A stretch of 64,000 bases of DNA from Kuschelorhynchus macadamiae (GCA_030620095.1 JAUTXW010000358.1:992001-1056000), one strand, 5' to 3'. Numbered from the stretch's first letter, positions 33,752 to 45,302 are shown. Notes: generated by a model from the sequence alone, not told the origin. Numbers and translations: made by a program.

Positions 33752-35541
33752 TTAATAGGTTGTAATTTGTTGTAAAAGACCAGTAAATAGAGAAAAATTG
33801 TTTTCTTGGGTCTTAAAATCCTGAAAACGCTTCTCAAATTCTGCTAGAAGGCTTCTCATTTTCTCTGAATATATTTTGTATGATATTGGGACACTTGTGC
33901 TTTCCTGATATGCCTTACAAGTCAGAAAATGTGACAGATTATCCTCTGCTAACTGTTTTTCCCACAACATCATCTTACACTTGAAAGCTTTCACATGATC
34001 ATGCATATCTGTAATAAGCTGAAGTGGTCCTTGCAATTTCGTATTTAAGTCCAACAAGTGTTTTGTGATATCTACCATAAATGAAAGATCTTGTAAAAAA
34101 AGTACATCGCATAATAAGCTGATATCTTCTCCTTTTGTTTCCATGAAAACGCGTATTTCTTCTTTGAGTTTCCAAAACCGGTCGAGTACCATACAACACG
34201 AAAGCCATCACACCTCTGTATAATATGGTAAACCAGTGTACTCACTTTCTAAATCACGTAAAAATGCAGAAAACTGTCACTGATTAGGGCCTCGTGACCT
34301 TATCAATATAATTTTTTTCACTGACTTTAAAACACTTTCCAACTTGATCATTTTTGAGCATAAAACTTCTTGGCGGATTATACAATGAATATGATGGAAA
34401 TCCGGTTGTCACGGCCCGTTTCTCTGATCTTTGTCTGTAATATTTTAACGAAGCCATTTTTTACTCCAGTCATTGAAGGAGCTCCGTCAATGACTGGTAA
34501 CGAAACACAGTTTTGACAAATCTAAATTGTACTTTTGCAGAAATCCATAAACAGCATTGAAAATATCCTTCCCAGTTGTTGTATCATGCAATGGTACTAA
34601 TTCCAGTAATTCTTCATACACATTGATATCTGTATCAACCGCACGAAGAAAAACAGCGAGTTGCGCCACACCACACACATCCGTACTTTCGTCACAGGCA
34701 ATAGAAAATGCAATGAAAGTGTCTGATTTGGTTTTTATCTGATCGCGATCAAATCCGACAGTACATAGCTCGCTTGAAGGACAGATTCATTTTCTTGCTT
34801 TGGACGTGTAAACATAAGCTGCTGATCTTTCAACCCTGATTTTAACTTATTTAACTTTTCGTTTCTGACCATGCCTGTATACTTGTTAAACATAGTTTTA
34901 TGAATATCATAGTGACATTTTATTTTAATTATATTATATAATTTTGGGACACCGACTGTACTATTACAAATCAAACATATATTTTTTTTCACTTCACAGC
35001 AAAAAAACTCTACCCACTTTTCTTGAAAGATACGATGCTCATCTACAAGTTTCCTCTTACTTCCACTTGGTTTTGAAAGAGACATGTTAAAAACTGTATC
35101 CGAAATAAATTATAATAAGTACTGTTAAGTGTTGTTACAATAAGTGCGCAATTCAGTTCGAAACTCTATCGCAACTGACTCATAACTGACTAAACACTGA
35201 ACGACTGAACTCAATCGAACACGGCTTATATACGGATTCTGATTTCTCGAGTTCTTTCCAGAATGTTCAGATAGCGTCATCTGTGTTACGCGATAGAATT
35301 TCATGGAACAAGCCAGATAACGTTTGGCTTTAGGTTTTAGGTTGAGTATCTGTAGTTAATTCTCCTAAACATAGATGGCACTATGTACAATGGTACATTT
35401 TATTATACCAATCGTTGTTGCAGGGGCGCGCGCTTTCAAAAACGGTTTTCAACTTGTTAGCGGGCCGCATTATCTGGCTGTTTTCAAAACTGATTTGGGC
35501 CGCAGAAAAATGCTTACTGGGCCGCATGTTTGACATGGCTG
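33752..35541 (-). pseudogene. GTF2IRD2-like (Charlie-type) hAT transposase relic
   Basis: From an ATG at 35085 (-) it reads MSLSKPSGSKRKLVDEHRIF, then QEKWVEFFCCEVKKNICLIC, a BED/TTF-like zinc finger with CLIC and a His pair, then KLKSGLKDQQ. Shifted blocks follow: LDLSKLCFVTSH (34487-34678, with GVAQLAVFLRAVDTDIN), FHHIHCIIRQEVLCSKMIKL, IRSRGPNQ-stop-QFSAFLRDLE, then WKLKEEIRVFMETKGEDISL to 33752. These blocks match the hAT-derived part of GTF2IRD2 proteins. Stops and frameshifts disable it. The upstream end of the element is at 35541, where the reversed sequence starts CAGCCATGTCAAACATGCGG, close to the CAGGGGTGTCAAAC type of Charlie terminus. The C-terminal dimerisation motif is missing. 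Confidence 0.82.
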
Positions 35542-35649
35542 CCTTAGAGTTTAATAGTTCAGCTACGAATTCTAATCCAGTAAAAACCCCACAATTCTTC
35601 TTATGCCTTAAATCTATGAAACACTCTCAATATTGAATTGAGAAGATAA

Positions 35650-36310
35650 TCTAACTGTACTCCAATCTTGCATACATTTAGCCGTACACTTTATGTGTCC
35701 TCAGCAACTACTTCACCATGTTGTAATACAGAGATTAGTCCATCCAAGACGGCGAAAGGAAATGACGGTTCAATAAAATATTTTAAAAAATCTGAAAAAA
35801 TTACTTATTAGATTGATTTCAAAGTTTGTGCAAGAATTATGTATGCTATAGAGATGAGCTGGTAAAATTATGGTACTAATACAAGATGGCAGAAAAAAAT
35901 GGCGCCCAAACAAGTTGTTAAAAAAATCAACGTAAAAAATCTTCTTATTCAGTCGACTTCAAATTTTGTACAAAAATTAAATGTGATATAGGGATAAACT
36001 GGTACGAATTCAACATGAAGGAACAAAATGGCGGCCTTAAAAAATCAGTATAAAAACTACTTATTCAAATTATTGTAAATTATGTCCAAAAATCTAGTGT
36101 GGCGTAGGTAGAAATTAGTAAAACATTGGCACGAATCCAATATGGTAGATCAAAATGGCGCTAATAAAAATGTTTGAATAGACAGTATATTATATGGTTT
36201 ACGAAAGGACTATGTGCGGAACTAAACTGGGTTAAACTTCGCTATTTCTGATAAAAGGAAAGATTCATAACGAGGGAAGTTCCGGGTTAAGGAAATTTAC
36301 CCTTTTTTTT
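35650..36310 (+). repeat. dispersed repeat family D, inverted copy
   Basis: Four degenerate units of the 140-bp module occur in the opposite orientation to the 29-30.8 kb array: AAGATGGCAGAAAAAAATGG at 35885, GAAGGAACAAAATGGCGGCC at 36015, ATGGTAGATCAAAATGGCGC at 36143, and a first one at about 35745. The right end (36200-36310, with ATTCATAACGAGGGAAGTTC) mirrors 28900-29000. The two copies together form inverted repeats about 5 kb apart. Confidence 0.75.
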
Positions 36311-36843
36311 TCATGTAATTAGGAAGTGTCTAACACTGTATATTATTTTTAGTATAGTCTTTTGGAAGTTGATAGATGAAGGCTTAGAAGAATCTCCCTT
36401 AAAATCCAGAATTTTTTATTCTATTGTTTACATACAATTTGTGGGCAAATAGGGAACGTATAAACCCTAAAACAGACTTACTTCTTTCACCTATGTTTCT
36501 ACTTTTAGGATATATTTTTACCAAAAGAAAAGTCCTAACCAGGTCTTTAACGACGCCTTATCATTTCGAATTGTATAGGGTAAAATAAAGAAAATCCAAC
36601 CAAAATTTTACTTGATGGCGGAAAAAATTGTCTTTAATTGTTACAATATATTTAATTCATTGGTTGGGGGGGGGGGGTAGCGTCCTTAATCTACCGTTAT
36701 ATGCTCCCTTAATCCTAATTCAATTCTGTAACTGAAATCAATTTTGAAAGTGGAAAATAAAATCAATTTTCCAAAAATATATTTTCATCAGAAAAAAACA
36801 TACATTTATTATTCAGGAATATTTCAGCTATTTATTTTTTTAG
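36311..36843. other. intron up to the second desaturase exon
   Basis: No gene seen. A run of 12 G lies at 36666-36677, unusual in this AT-rich sequence. Confidence 0.6.
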
Positions 36844-37049
36844 AACTGTCTCTATATTTGGGTTAGAGATCACAGACAGCATCATAAATATAGTGACACA
36901 GACGCTGATCCTCACAACGCCAACAGAGGATTTTTCTTCTCTCACGTAGGATGGCTGATGAGCAGAAAACACCCAGCTGTCATCGCGAAAGGAAAAACAA
37001 TCGACATGAGCGATTTAGAAGCTGACTGGCTTGTCATGTTCCAAAAAGA
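36844..37049 (+). CDS. acyl-CoA delta-9 desaturase, internal exon with histidine box 2
   Basis: The acceptor is TTATTTTTTTAG and the donor GTAAGT begins at 37050. The exon starts in phase 0, matching the end of the 13.6 kb exon, and ends with two bases of a Glu codon. The 68 residues contain WVRDHRQHHKYSDTDADPHN, where HRQHH is the second histidine box (HxxHH), followed by GFFFSHVGWLM and the cytosolic segment KGKTIDMSDLEADWLVMFQK. These blocks are hallmarks of insect delta-9 desaturases. The intron before it is about 23 kb and is full of transposon relics, yet the coding sequence is intact. Confidence 0.95.
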
Positions 37050-37861
37050 GTAAGTTTATGGCCTTTTGTAGATGTATACATAAACATTTTTGTAAAATAT
37101 TTTATCAGTGAAATAAATAGCTACTTACGAACTACTGTAGAACCAAAAGCTGCGCTTGTAGCAAAAAATGGTGTTTGAAATTATTACTAGAATGCATCTG
37201 TTGGTCAGCATGTTTTATTCGAACGCATAGGACGTGAATTCTTTATATTTTATTCAAACAAAGGTATCCGCTAAGTCTTAATAGCCGAAAGAAATATAGA
37301 AAAGTCAAGGTAAAGCCCTCTGCTTTGAAATTAAATTCACTGGGGCTACTGAGCGAATGAAAATAGCTATTAATATTAAGTGAAATCATCATGAAAAACT
37401 AAGCACTCACAAATTACACAAGAAATAGTCATCCAAAATCTTTTAATCTGTTGATTAAAAAATAAAAAAAATAAAAGGATAACTCTCGTCTGTTGTAAAC
37501 ATAAACACTATATTTGTAAAAGTTTCTTTAATAATAAGTTATAAAAATTACGGAAGGGTTTTCATTTCAATTTAATTTAATCAATATTTCACATATTCAT
37601 GCTATGTGTTATGTAGGGCCGTAACGAGAACTAAATTGTTGACAGGATTCATTTTCTTTATGCCAGGGCTGATATTTCATATTTTTTCCCAATATAAACA
37701 TATTTTAATTTTTAAGAAATTTTTTTATCAGGGCTCTAATTGTTTTTACCAGGGTTCAGCCCTGCCCAGCCAACCCAAGCTCTGGCCTTGGTGCTATGTA
37801 GTTACTAAACTCACGATTTTTTTATAATTATTAATTCTGACATATTTCTCGGTTTTCATAG
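37050..37861. other. short desaturase intron
   Basis: 811 bases with GT and AG ends; no recognised element inside. Confidence 0.85.
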
Positions 37862-38047
37862 GCATTACAAAATACTGTACACTATTTTCGCCATCTACAT
37901 TCCTTCAGCGATCCCCGTCTACTGTTGGAATGAAACATGGTATAACTCATTCTTCGCAGCTTACATGTTCAGAAGCGTTTTGGTACTAAACGTAACTTGG
38001 TTAGTAAACAGTGCTGCGCATTTGTATGGCAATCAACCATTTGATAA
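37862..38047 (+). CDS. acyl-CoA delta-9 desaturase, internal exon, transmembrane segment
   Basis: The acceptor is TTTTCATAG and the donor is GTAAGT at 38048. The first base completes the Glu codon left by the previous exon and the last two bases begin a Lys codon. The exon encodes HYKILYTIFAIYIPSAIPVY, a hydrophobic membrane stretch, then CWNETWYNSFFAAYMFRSVL and NVTWLVNSAAHLYGNQPFD. NSAAHLYG is the conserved His-containing motif (NxxxH) that contributes an additional metal ligand in stearoyl-CoA desaturases. The intron from the preceding exon is only about 0.8 kb, the shortest in the gene. No stop or frameshift is present. Confidence 0.94.
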
Positions 38048-38670
38048 GTAAGTATTCTTATATAATCTAATAACTTATATTTCCAATGACTTCAGAATAT
38101 TCTTTTTTATTTAAAATGAAAACAATTTGATGCTTACCTCCAATTTAATGGTACTCTCTTTTTCTAAGAGCATCTTTTAATACAAACTACTATGATTTAA
38201 TTATTGCTGTTACAAAGTAAAAATCGGTTTTTAAAGTAATTTGCTTACCAAGAAGATAAAAATGGGGAACAAGACTAAGTAGCTTTATTATTGCTGTACA
38301 ACTGACAGAACATTCAGTCCAAGAAGGTTTAGACTGGCTCCACTCCATCTTGACCTTGACCATACTTGTTTGTTGCTCGTTGCTGAGTCCGAGGTGTCAA
38401 CCTCACTATGATATAGTACATGAGTGTGGTCTATCTAACCAGTTCGTCAGCCTCTTGTTTTCAATATATACAAATTCTATTTACTTGACAGACACTTACT
38501 CGTACTTAATAATATTCCCATACATATCGCTGCTAATTCTAAACAGACATATCAAGAAAGCTCTGAGATACCCAGGATTTGGTTATTCAATATATTAAGT
38601 TGTCGTTTATTTTGTCATGAATTTCTTTTGTTTTTTGTTGAATTTAGTTCTCTTCCGCGTTGTCATTGCC
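38048..38670. other. start of the last intron in the window, no gene seen
   Basis: AT-rich. The stretch 38275-38440 is somewhat GC-richer (TTTATTATTGCTGTACAACT, then CTGGCTCCACTCCATCTTGA) and might be part of an unknown repeat. Confidence 0.45.

Positions 38671-38740
<70 letters not shown>
38671..38740. repeat. (AT)n microsatellite
   Basis: Seventy bases of alternating A and T. Confidence 0.96.
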
Positions 38741-38741
<1 letters not shown>

Positions 38742-38969
38742 CCTGTATTTTTTGTTAGCCTCGAGTTTCTGGTAAAGCGATTTTATCGATTTTTATATAT
38801 CAAATGTCTTATGATTAATAAAAAAATTTACTTATTTTAAACACGCTTTAAAATTGGAACAAGTAGGTATTCTATAATTATTTATTTATTGTCTAAAAAA
38901 TTACAAATGTACTAAAAAAGTAAGCAAAAAAATGGTGTCAAATCTAATAAAAAAATTTTTAAATTAAAA

Positions 38970-39125
38970 TTCACTGGCTAATATCCAGGAGGCAATGGCA
39001 AAAGCTCTGAGAATCGTATAAGAAATGTACAGAAACTTGTGCATGAAAAAAAAATAATTTACTTCCGAAGAAGATTAAGAAATGTTCATGAAAAAATCCA
39101 AAGGCAAAAGACTTTTACGTTACAA
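38970..39125 (+). pseudogene. N-terminal scrap of the same DDE transposase as 39217-40215, opposite strand
   Basis: The + strand reads LANIQEAMAKALRIV, a stop, then shifted pieces matching VQKLVHEKK and LPKKIKK. It is nearly the same nucleotide sequence as the reverse complement of 40090-40220, the N-terminal part of the neighbouring - strand transposase. It faces that gene tail to tail, with only about 90 bases between. Confidence 0.65.
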
Positions 39126-39214
39126 TGCAAAAATGGATATTCATAATGCAATTTATGATTTATACACGTCCAAGACTAATATAATCCTTCAGAAACTTTT
39201 TAATATTATAGACT

Positions 39215-40220
39215 AAAAAATATCATCATCACTTAAAAAGTCCTCATCTTCCGAGTCGTCCGCAAACGGCGCAATGATCATTGGTGCTATTTCGACATCT
39301 AGAACACGTTCTAGATTCCACCAATCCCATAATAATTTCTCCATATTTTCCACAGATTTCTTCCAGTACTCCGGCGTAATATAATTTAATTAATCTTTCC
39401 AATTTGCACTTCATCTGATGTAAGACCATCGTTCACGTGTTTTTCGTAATATGATTTTGCCCCAGCCCATATTAATTCTATTGCGTTAAACTGGCAATGG
39501 TATGGCGGCAGTCGTAAAACCTTATGTCTATTTTCCCGTAATATTTCATCTGAGGCATATATTGTTGGTTTTTTAATAGATTTTGCCATTAAAAGAAGTT
39601 CTAGTTTCAGCATATTGGGTAAAGGATTTTGTTTTTCTTTTATTAGCCAATCATACATATCACTTTTCTTCCAGGATGAAGTAGGTTGTTTATTTAAGAT
39701 TCTTGAATGATAAGATGCATTGCCCAGAATGATTAAAGATGGAGCATCTAAATTTGGAATCAGTTGTTCTTTTAACCACTTTTTAAACAGTTCACAGTTC
39801 ATATTATCATGGTAGTCCATACTTTTGGAAGTTGAAGAAAACAGTAAATTTGCACCTGGGAGAAATCCTGTTGAAGAACCTGCATGCAAAATGATGAACC
39901 GTTTTCCCGTCCCACATCCCTTTTTTCTCTTGACATTTTTTACAGACTCGTCCTGCCAAGATTTCGAACGATTTTAGTCCAATTTCCAATATGCCTCGAT
40001 TTTTTAAAGCTTCTTTTAAAACTTAAAGGGTTATATTACAGTACGAACATCCATTTTTTCATTGTCACTTAAGTCTTCTGTCTTTGACTTTTTTCTTGTA
40101 TTTCTTAATCTTCTTCGGTAGTAAATTATGCTTTTCTTCATGCACAATTTTCTGCACAGTCCTTATACCGATTCCCAGAGCTTTTGCTACTGTCTCCTGG
40201 ATATTGGCCGGTGAATTTTT
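39215..40220 (-). pseudogene. DDE transposase relic (IS630/Tc1-like, LPPYHCxFNxIEL type)
   Basis: Read on the - strand: an N-terminal helix-turn-helix (SPANIQETVAKALGIGIRTV, QKIVHEEKHNLLPKKIKKYK), a gap with stops, WQDESVKNVKRKKGCGTGKR, FIILHAGSSTGFLPGANLLF, SKSMDYHDNMNCELFKKWLK, LIILGNASYHSRILNKQPTS, LRLPPYHCQFNAIELIWAGA, and after a frameshift near 39400 WKKSVENMEKLLWDWWNLER with an acidic tail ending SDDDIF-stop at about 39215. In related proteins the LIIxDNASYHS motif carries the second catalytic Asp; here it is Gly (LIILGNASYHS). The final Glu (IEL) is kept. Stops, a frameshift and the lost Asp make it inactive. Confidence 0.82.
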
Positions 40221-40529
40221 ATTTTCGTAATAGATTTAATACCATTTTTTTCACTTGTGGATGTAAAAAACACGAAAATTGTTTTCTATTACTCTTTTTG
40301 TCACTGACTTGTCAATCCGACTTTGAAGTGACATCGCTCAAAGATTTTTGCAACTGCTGGTATTTATATATTTACCCTCTTTTGATATGAAAATATCATA
40401 GGTCTATCTAATTCATCTTCCGGATTTTATGCGGAGGATATGATTACACGTAATAAAAGAAAAACAAACTTAAAACGTTTGTCGTTGATAAATCGTATGA
40501 CCCGCACGATAACACTGCTTTTGACTATA

Positions 40530-41215
40530 CCAAAATTTTACCAGTTGATTTTTATATATTTGATTTTTGTGCAAAATTTAAGGTAAATTGGATAAATAAT
40601 TTTTTGATAATATTTTTTTCTAGGTGGTGATTGTGTTTTTTTTACCAAAATCATATGTGGTCATTCCCATGTGACCCAGACAGACAGACGGAATGGAAAA
40701 ACATTGTTTTTCGGCATCTAGAGAAATTAGTGCAGAATTTCAGAATAAAAAATAACAGAAAGCAACAATAACTAGCCAATATCCCCATATCGTGATTGGC
40801 TAGTTTTCATGGCAGTGTTTTTTATTTGTGAATTCCTTTTGATTAGACTAAATAATTTTAAATTGCACTGGCGGGAATCTTAAAGGATGGATTTCAAATT
40901 TTGTGCATTTGGCGCATTAGGTGTGATAAAGAGATAAACTGATAATATTGTGGTACCAATTCAAGATGGAGGAAGAAAATAGCGGCCAAATAAAATATTT
41001 GTAATAGTGAAGAAAATCACTCTTTTAGGTTTTTTCGTATATATTCACGTCTTAGCGTCCCTAGATGCCAAAAATATGTTTTTTTCAATTCCGTCGGTCT
41101 GTTTGTCTGTCTGCCTGCTAGTTAGCGGCGTATCTAAAAAGCTACGTAACGGATTGACTTTAAATGTTCTGGTAAATCTGGTAATATTCCAATATGGCAG
41201 AAAAAACTGCTAATT
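40530..41215. repeat. dispersed repeat family D, rearranged copy
   Basis: 40530-40760 is in the - orientation (TACCAAAATTTTACCAGTTG, GTGCAAAATTTAAGGTAAAT, GACAGACAGACGGAAT, GGCATCTAGAG). 40890-41215 is in the + orientation (AAGATGGAGGAAGAAAATAG, TAGCGTCCCTAGATGCCAAA, CCGTCGGTCTGTTTGTCTGT, AACGGATTGACTTTAAATG). The head-to-head arrangement suggests two fragments brought together. Confidence 0.65.
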
Positions 41216-42868
41216 AATTTTTTTTATTTGGTCAATAGCGTTATAGTTTTTTTTGTCCCCTCTACATTTAGAAAAATAAATTTGTGTACCTGTACAAAAG
41301 CACCCAGAGCAGTTTTGAAAAATCGGAGCCGTGTAAAACGTAGCAAAGTTAACGGTGGTCGAGCACCTACTTGAGACCTTTAAAATTAAACATTTTAAAC
41401 TGTAATATCTCGAAAATCATTTAGAAATGATGGATGGTTTATAATACATTTTTGTTTAAAATCGTCCAGACTATCACCTGTTAAAATATTTGTAGTCAAC
41501 CCCCCGTATATTTATGCTTACAATGTCACCATGGGTTAGTTTGCTTGTCAGACATAAATAATATATGTATTTTTCAAATTCAATTGCTTTGAAATACTCG
41601 CGCGTAAAGAAAATCAGAGTTTTTTTATTAGGACATTAACCATTTCCCAGTAGTTTTTTGATACCTGGCCTGTATTTAAAATGCGTAATACATTTGACAA
41701 TTCAATGAAAGATCTTGACGTCTGCCTATAGTGAGAACTAGTAAACATTTTAGGCAACGAGTGTGAAATAGCTGTCTATTTCTCGTACTTGAAAATAAAG
41801 TATTCATTTTAAATTCTATTAAACAAAATACTATGTTTATGTCATAGCTAATTTGTTTTTAGTTTAATTGTTTTTCAATAGCATTTCTGAATTCTGCAGA
41901 GAACATTATATGCAATGTTTCCGTTTTTCAATAGATGAGATAATATTAAAATAGAACCCTGTTTACTCTTCGTGGAAGGCCTCTAAAAACCAATATTAAT
42001 TGTCATTATTTCATGTTAGTGCATGTTACTTGCACTGAAGCAAATATTCTGTCGAGTAACTATACTGCTTTTAGATACTCTAGCTTTGATTGATTGATCG
42101 CAAGAGTAACTCTGTTTACAGGTATTAATTAAAACTAAAAGACAACAATCCGGAACGTTGTATATACCTACTGATTAAGGCGTGCGTAATAAGAATAAAA
42201 GTTATTATTAATCTATTAGATTAGAGTACAGTTACGCACTGAAACCTGTGTTGCTAATATATGTCGTTTCAATATGCGTGCAATTAACAATGGTAAACAT
42301 AACGTAAATAACGTCTCATTAAATGATAATGCACAGTCTAGCCTTAAGTAATGTAATGTTTGGCCTTTTTTTACGCAAACTTTAATTTTTATAAATGCCA
42401 AAAATTAAAGTGATTATTAAGATATGACACAGAGATTCTCCCATGACGTCAAACACTCTGTGGAACAATTATATTTAATTAATGTCTCTAGATGAATATT
42501 TAGAGAAATAATTACATCTACATTTTTAAAAATCCAAAACTCTATAATTCGATCACACTGGCCGACAAGATTTTTCTAACACAGGCCAGCTCATTATTTT
42601 CACAATGGAAATCCGCTCTCAATAATAAAAAAAATATTCGGAAAGCCCTAATACGTACCATTTTTTAATAGCCTAATTAGAACCTTTTATATTGGCCGGC
42701 AAACAATTTTATCGTGGGGTGGCTAAAATGGGTCCATTTTACAATAGAAAAATTACCTAGACTGGGTTGTTTACAACATTAGACATAAAATAAACGCTAA
42801 ACATCACTCTTCTGTTCAAACTGAGTGGTTCTCTGTGTATCCATAAGCAAGTGTATGTGAAGACGAGA
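41216..42868. other. intron, no gene seen
   Basis: AT-rich. No recognised coding region; the 42216-42401 open frame shows no known motif. Confidence 0.45.
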
Positions 42869-43649
42869 ATGTCGAGTCAAACTGGACGAAGTTGCAAAAT
42901 TTCTCCTGACAAATTTTGTTATATTTGTGGAGAATTTCTGGTGAAATCACAAGCCAGGTCATTTTCCGAAAATGTAAAAAAAGCCTATTTTAAATAATTA
43001 ATCAACAAATTTAAAGTGAATTAAATGATTTAGTACGTGATTTGGGGTTATCCAAGAAACAGTCGGAATTTCTGGGTTCCCGCCTTAAGGAATGGAACCT
43101 ATTAGCCAAAGAAACAAAAATTACGAATTTCAAAAACAGAAATGCTCAAAATGTTAAATTTATACCTCTTGTTGATTCCAAAAATGTCCTTTTGCCTCCT
43201 CTTCACATTAAACTTGGTCTGACAAAAACTTTGTGAAGGCTTTGAATAAAGATGGTGATGGATTTAAATACCTAAGACAAGTCTTTCCACAGTTAAGTGA
43301 TGCCAAATTAAAAGAAGGCATTTTTATTGGGCCACAAATCAGAAAATTGCTGGACGATTTCAATTTTACGGAAAAGCTTACCAGGCAGGAACTCAGAGCA
43401 TGGAGTTCATTTCTTAATGTAGTAAGAGGATTTTTAGGCAACAATATGGATGAAACTTATGAACAATTAGTTAAAGAACTCTTAGATGCCTATAAAGCGC
43501 TTGGTGCCAGAATGTCATTAAAAATTCACTTCCTCCATTCCCATCTCTCATTTTTTCCTAAAAATTTGGGAGCTGTTAGTGACGAGCAGGGTGAAAGGTT
43601 TCATCAAGATATCAGAACAATGGAAATTCGGTACCAAGAGAGAAGATAG
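42869..43649 (+). pseudogene. repeat-borne protein of a second unclassified arthropod family, internally deleted
   Basis: It starts at ATG 42869: MSSQTGRSCKISPDKFCYIC, GEFLVKSQARSFSENVKKAY, a zinc-ribbon-like Cys pair in FCYICG, and stops at about 42997. It resumes at about 43020 with DLGLSKKQSEFLGSRLKEWN, LLAKETKITNFKNRN, then jumps to NVKFIPLVDSKNVLLPPLHI, KLGLTK, and after a frameshift near 43230 VKALNKDGDGFKYLRQVFPQ, IGPQIRKLLDDFNF, ARMSLKIHFLHSHLSFFPKN, LGAVSDEQGERFHQDIRTME. I remember the PPLHIKLGL, MSLKIHFLHSHLxFFP and GERFHQDI motifs as a high-copy uncharacterised family in arthropod genomes. The central part between KITNFKNRN and NVKFIPLVD is deleted here, and the last 30 or so residues are lost. 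Confidence 0.75.
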
Positions 43650-43716
43650 GACACCTCATAAATGGAAAAAATAAAGCTTAATTAGTGTTTTAAGTTAATA
43701 TTTTTCTCGTTTGCAT

Positions 43717-43765
43717 TTCTCTTAGATGTATAATGTATATATTTCTCTTAGATGTATAATGTATT
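43717..43765. repeat. 26-bp direct duplication
   Basis: ATTTCTCTTAGATGTATAAT plus GTAT occurs twice in succession with two bases between. Confidence 0.9.
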
Positions 43766-43949
43766 AATAGGTAAAAACTGTAAACATAGTCAATAAACAG
43801 GGTTAAGAATTTTCTGAAATCATCATTGGAAACTACTTTCTGACCGAAATTTCTTGAAATTATATTCCAGGATACTCAACTTTTGCTGCAATTTCTATAT
43901 CTTGTGATCTTAAGTTTTGTCGAATGGATTATACGTTTATTTCGATGTT

Positions 43950-44330
43950 TTCGATACTTTTTCATTTTTTCATAATTTTTAGATAATTTTTTCCCTGCAT
44001 ACTGGATTCGTACCAAATTTTTTTCGGTCCATCTAATGATTTTTGTGTATAATTTAAAAGCAGTTAAATAAATAGATCTTTACACACGTCTCTTTGAAGC
44101 ATTTTATTAGATCGCCATTTTATTCTGATATATTTATTTTATATATCAAAATATCATACTTAATTTTTGTTGCAAAACTGGAAGGCAGTTGGAAAGTAGT
44201 TTTTTAGCTATGCTGTGAACAACAGACACACTGACGACGAAAAGAAAAAAACACAATTTTCGGTTTTTAAGGTAACTGAAACGTCAAAAACTAAAAAAAA
44301 ATCAAAATGAAATTTTGCGCTTTCGCTTTA
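43950..44330 (-). repeat. dispersed repeat family D, short copy
   Basis: It contains TGGATTCGTACCAAATTTTT, ATCGCCATTTTATTCTG, AGTAGTTTTTTAGCTATGCT and ACAACAGACACACTGACGAC followed by AACTGAAACGTCAAAAACTA, the same order as at 29.6-29.8 kb. Confidence 0.6.
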
Positions 44331-45012
44331 GACATTAAACAACAACCTAAACAACTAATTATCACGCCTTCCTAGTTAAATATCGATTTACAAAGTGTCT
44401 TTAACCAATAATAATTAACATGACATATATCAAGTGACTGTACAAGTTTAACGTTTTCTGCATTCGAACCACGAAGGGGTTAAGCTTTGTTCACAAAGTG
44501 TGAATAGTGTGAGCTCTTAGATATCGTGGCGGAATGTTATGAATGTTGAATGAATGAAAGTTAATCTCCGAAAGAAGGCCCGGAAACAATTTTGTATAGA
44601 AACAGTATGTCGTTATTTTTTCCTCTCTTTTAAATAGAGAAGGTTTAACTTTTGTCGTGCAATTTTCGTTATACAATGAGCCTTAAATACAACGATTTTA
44701 ATAAATTGATTAAAGTTTAATTATATCGATATCCTAATATACTTCGCAACATATTAAACATTAAAACTAAAAAAGTAAATTTCCTATAATTATTGTGAAT
44801 AAATTCGTCTTAGAGTTTAATATACATTTTTTTTTAAACTTCATGTGTTTAATCTTTGTTAAAACATTTTGCAAGTCAATGATATTACCATTGGATCCCT
44901 ATGAAACCAATGACATTACTATTGATTAATGGATACAATTAAATAGCTTCTTCACAAAATGGTGGAGGCAAATATTATTGTAGAACGAAAGGTTTTGCGG
45001 CTGAGGTCAATT

Positions 45013-45225
45013 AAGAAATCATGGTTCTTGGGATTAGACCGTGTCAAAATGTAATAACTTTCCGACGTTTCGCCTTCGATTGCACGAGGCATCTTCGGGG
45101 ATCTCTACTTCACGAGATCGGAACACTGAATGGATTCAGTCTTCAGATCTCGTGAAGTAAAGATCCCTGAAAATACTTCGTGCAATCGAAGGCGAAACGT
45201 CTAATCCCAAGATCCATGATTTCTG
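45013..45225. repeat. hammerhead-like palindrome (family 1), second locus
   Basis: Two head-to-head copies of the 10.4 kb motif. The - strand copy (45102 to 45061) reads CCGAAGA, T, stem GCCTCG/CGAAGGC, GAAA, AC/GT, C, GGA. The + strand copy reads ATCC (45163-45166), CTGAAAA, T, a stem with one change, GAAA (45194-45197), CGTC. Each core has one deviation from CTGANGA (U4 to C on -, G8 to A on +). The outer flanks (AAGAAATCATGGTTCTTGGG at left, CCAAGATCCATGATTTCTGA at right) are also inverted, so the whole 213 bp folds back on itself. Confidence 0.6.
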
Positions 45226-45302
45226 AACATGTATTATTGTGTTTTTACGATTGCATAAGGGCTGCACCTGCGAGAATGAGCCCCCAGAGGTTTTTAGGCC
45301 AA

